DNA of 6,169 bases, taken from contig SBBV01000278.1 of assembly GCA_005240015.1 (NCBI GenBank), positions 1 to 6,169 on the forward strand, given 5' to 3'. Under the pieces are notes generated by a model, which made no database searches, was not told the DNA's origin, and worked only from the letters and a program-made list of their open reading frames with translations. Source of the DNA: Candidatus Odyssella thessalonicensis (GTDB lineage: Bacteria; Pseudomonadota; Alphaproteobacteria; Bin65). Below are positions 6,108 to 6,169 of this stretch, piece after piece. The number at the start of each line of letters is the position of its first letter. Positions within the stretch are counted from its first letter, which is position 1. Both the position numbers and the translations under genes were made by a program.

Positions 6108-6169
6108 GCGCGACACGCTTAGGCGAGATTTGTGGCGGGTTTGGGAGCGACCGTCATCCGGAGCGCAGC
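6108..6169. other. Right edge upstream of the oxidase gene
   Basis: These 62 bases hold the upstream side of the oxidase start. The minus-strand frame stays open to the edge with no in-frame stop, but the only other start seen is the GTG at 6116, and the twin-arginine signal argues against a longer protein. No ribosome site, promoter or other gene could be identified. Confidence 0.4.

Noticed and set aside
5055..6122. A 355-codon plus-strand open frame opposite the oxidase gene
   Set aside because: It lies wholly antisense to a gene with clear catalytic and cofactor motifs, and its translation shows only biased composition.

Overview
The window is GC-rich and nearly every gene reads on the minus strand. 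Codons strongly favour G or C at the third position, and the receptors belong to the large TctC (Bug) and ABC_sub_bind families. Both points suggest a soil or water alphaproteobacterium of the Hyphomicrobiales (Bradyrhizobium-like) type. This placement is an inference from style and gene content, not from a marker gene.

Layout, left to right. At 1-110 is the first 36 codons of an unrecognised minus-strand gene that runs off the left edge, with a strong ribosome binding site. Its 382-base upstream gap (111-492) is visibly less GC-rich and holds a bulged hairpin in the leader and a cluster of GATTG-based inverted repeats. At 493-1470 is a complete orphan ABC-type substrate-binding protein with a twin-arginine signal. 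At 1590-4592 is a complete tripartite tricarboxylate transporter operon, transcribed tctC-tctB-tctA: a periplasmic receptor, a small membrane subunit and a large membrane subunit. Its gaps are only 16 and 5 bases. A perfect 18-bp palindrome fills the tctC-tctB gap.

Right of the operon, on the plus strand, is the first 65 codons of an MBL-fold metallo-hydrolase (4741-4935). The gene breaks off just before the zinc-binding HxHxDH motif is expected, and a strong palindromic repeat (4942-4965) begins seven bases later. Beyond that, on the minus strand, is a complete Tat-exported FAD oxidoreductase of the D-amino-acid oxidase fold (5016-6107).

The most unusual item is this oxidase. Its sequence order looks circularly permuted: the segment that normally closes the protein (the GxRP arginine and the HNYGHGG signature) comes before the Rossmann FAD-binding motif, and the chain ends where that segment would normally begin. 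The three substrate-site residues known from pig D-amino-acid oxidase still appear to be present.

Functionally, the window is about taking up and oxidising small organic or amino acids at the cell envelope. It has a TTT carboxylate importer, a second periplasmic receptor with no permease nearby, and an exported flavin oxidase. Only the tct operon shows direct evidence of co-expression. No RNA genes, CRISPR arrays, insertion sequences or integrase genes were seen.
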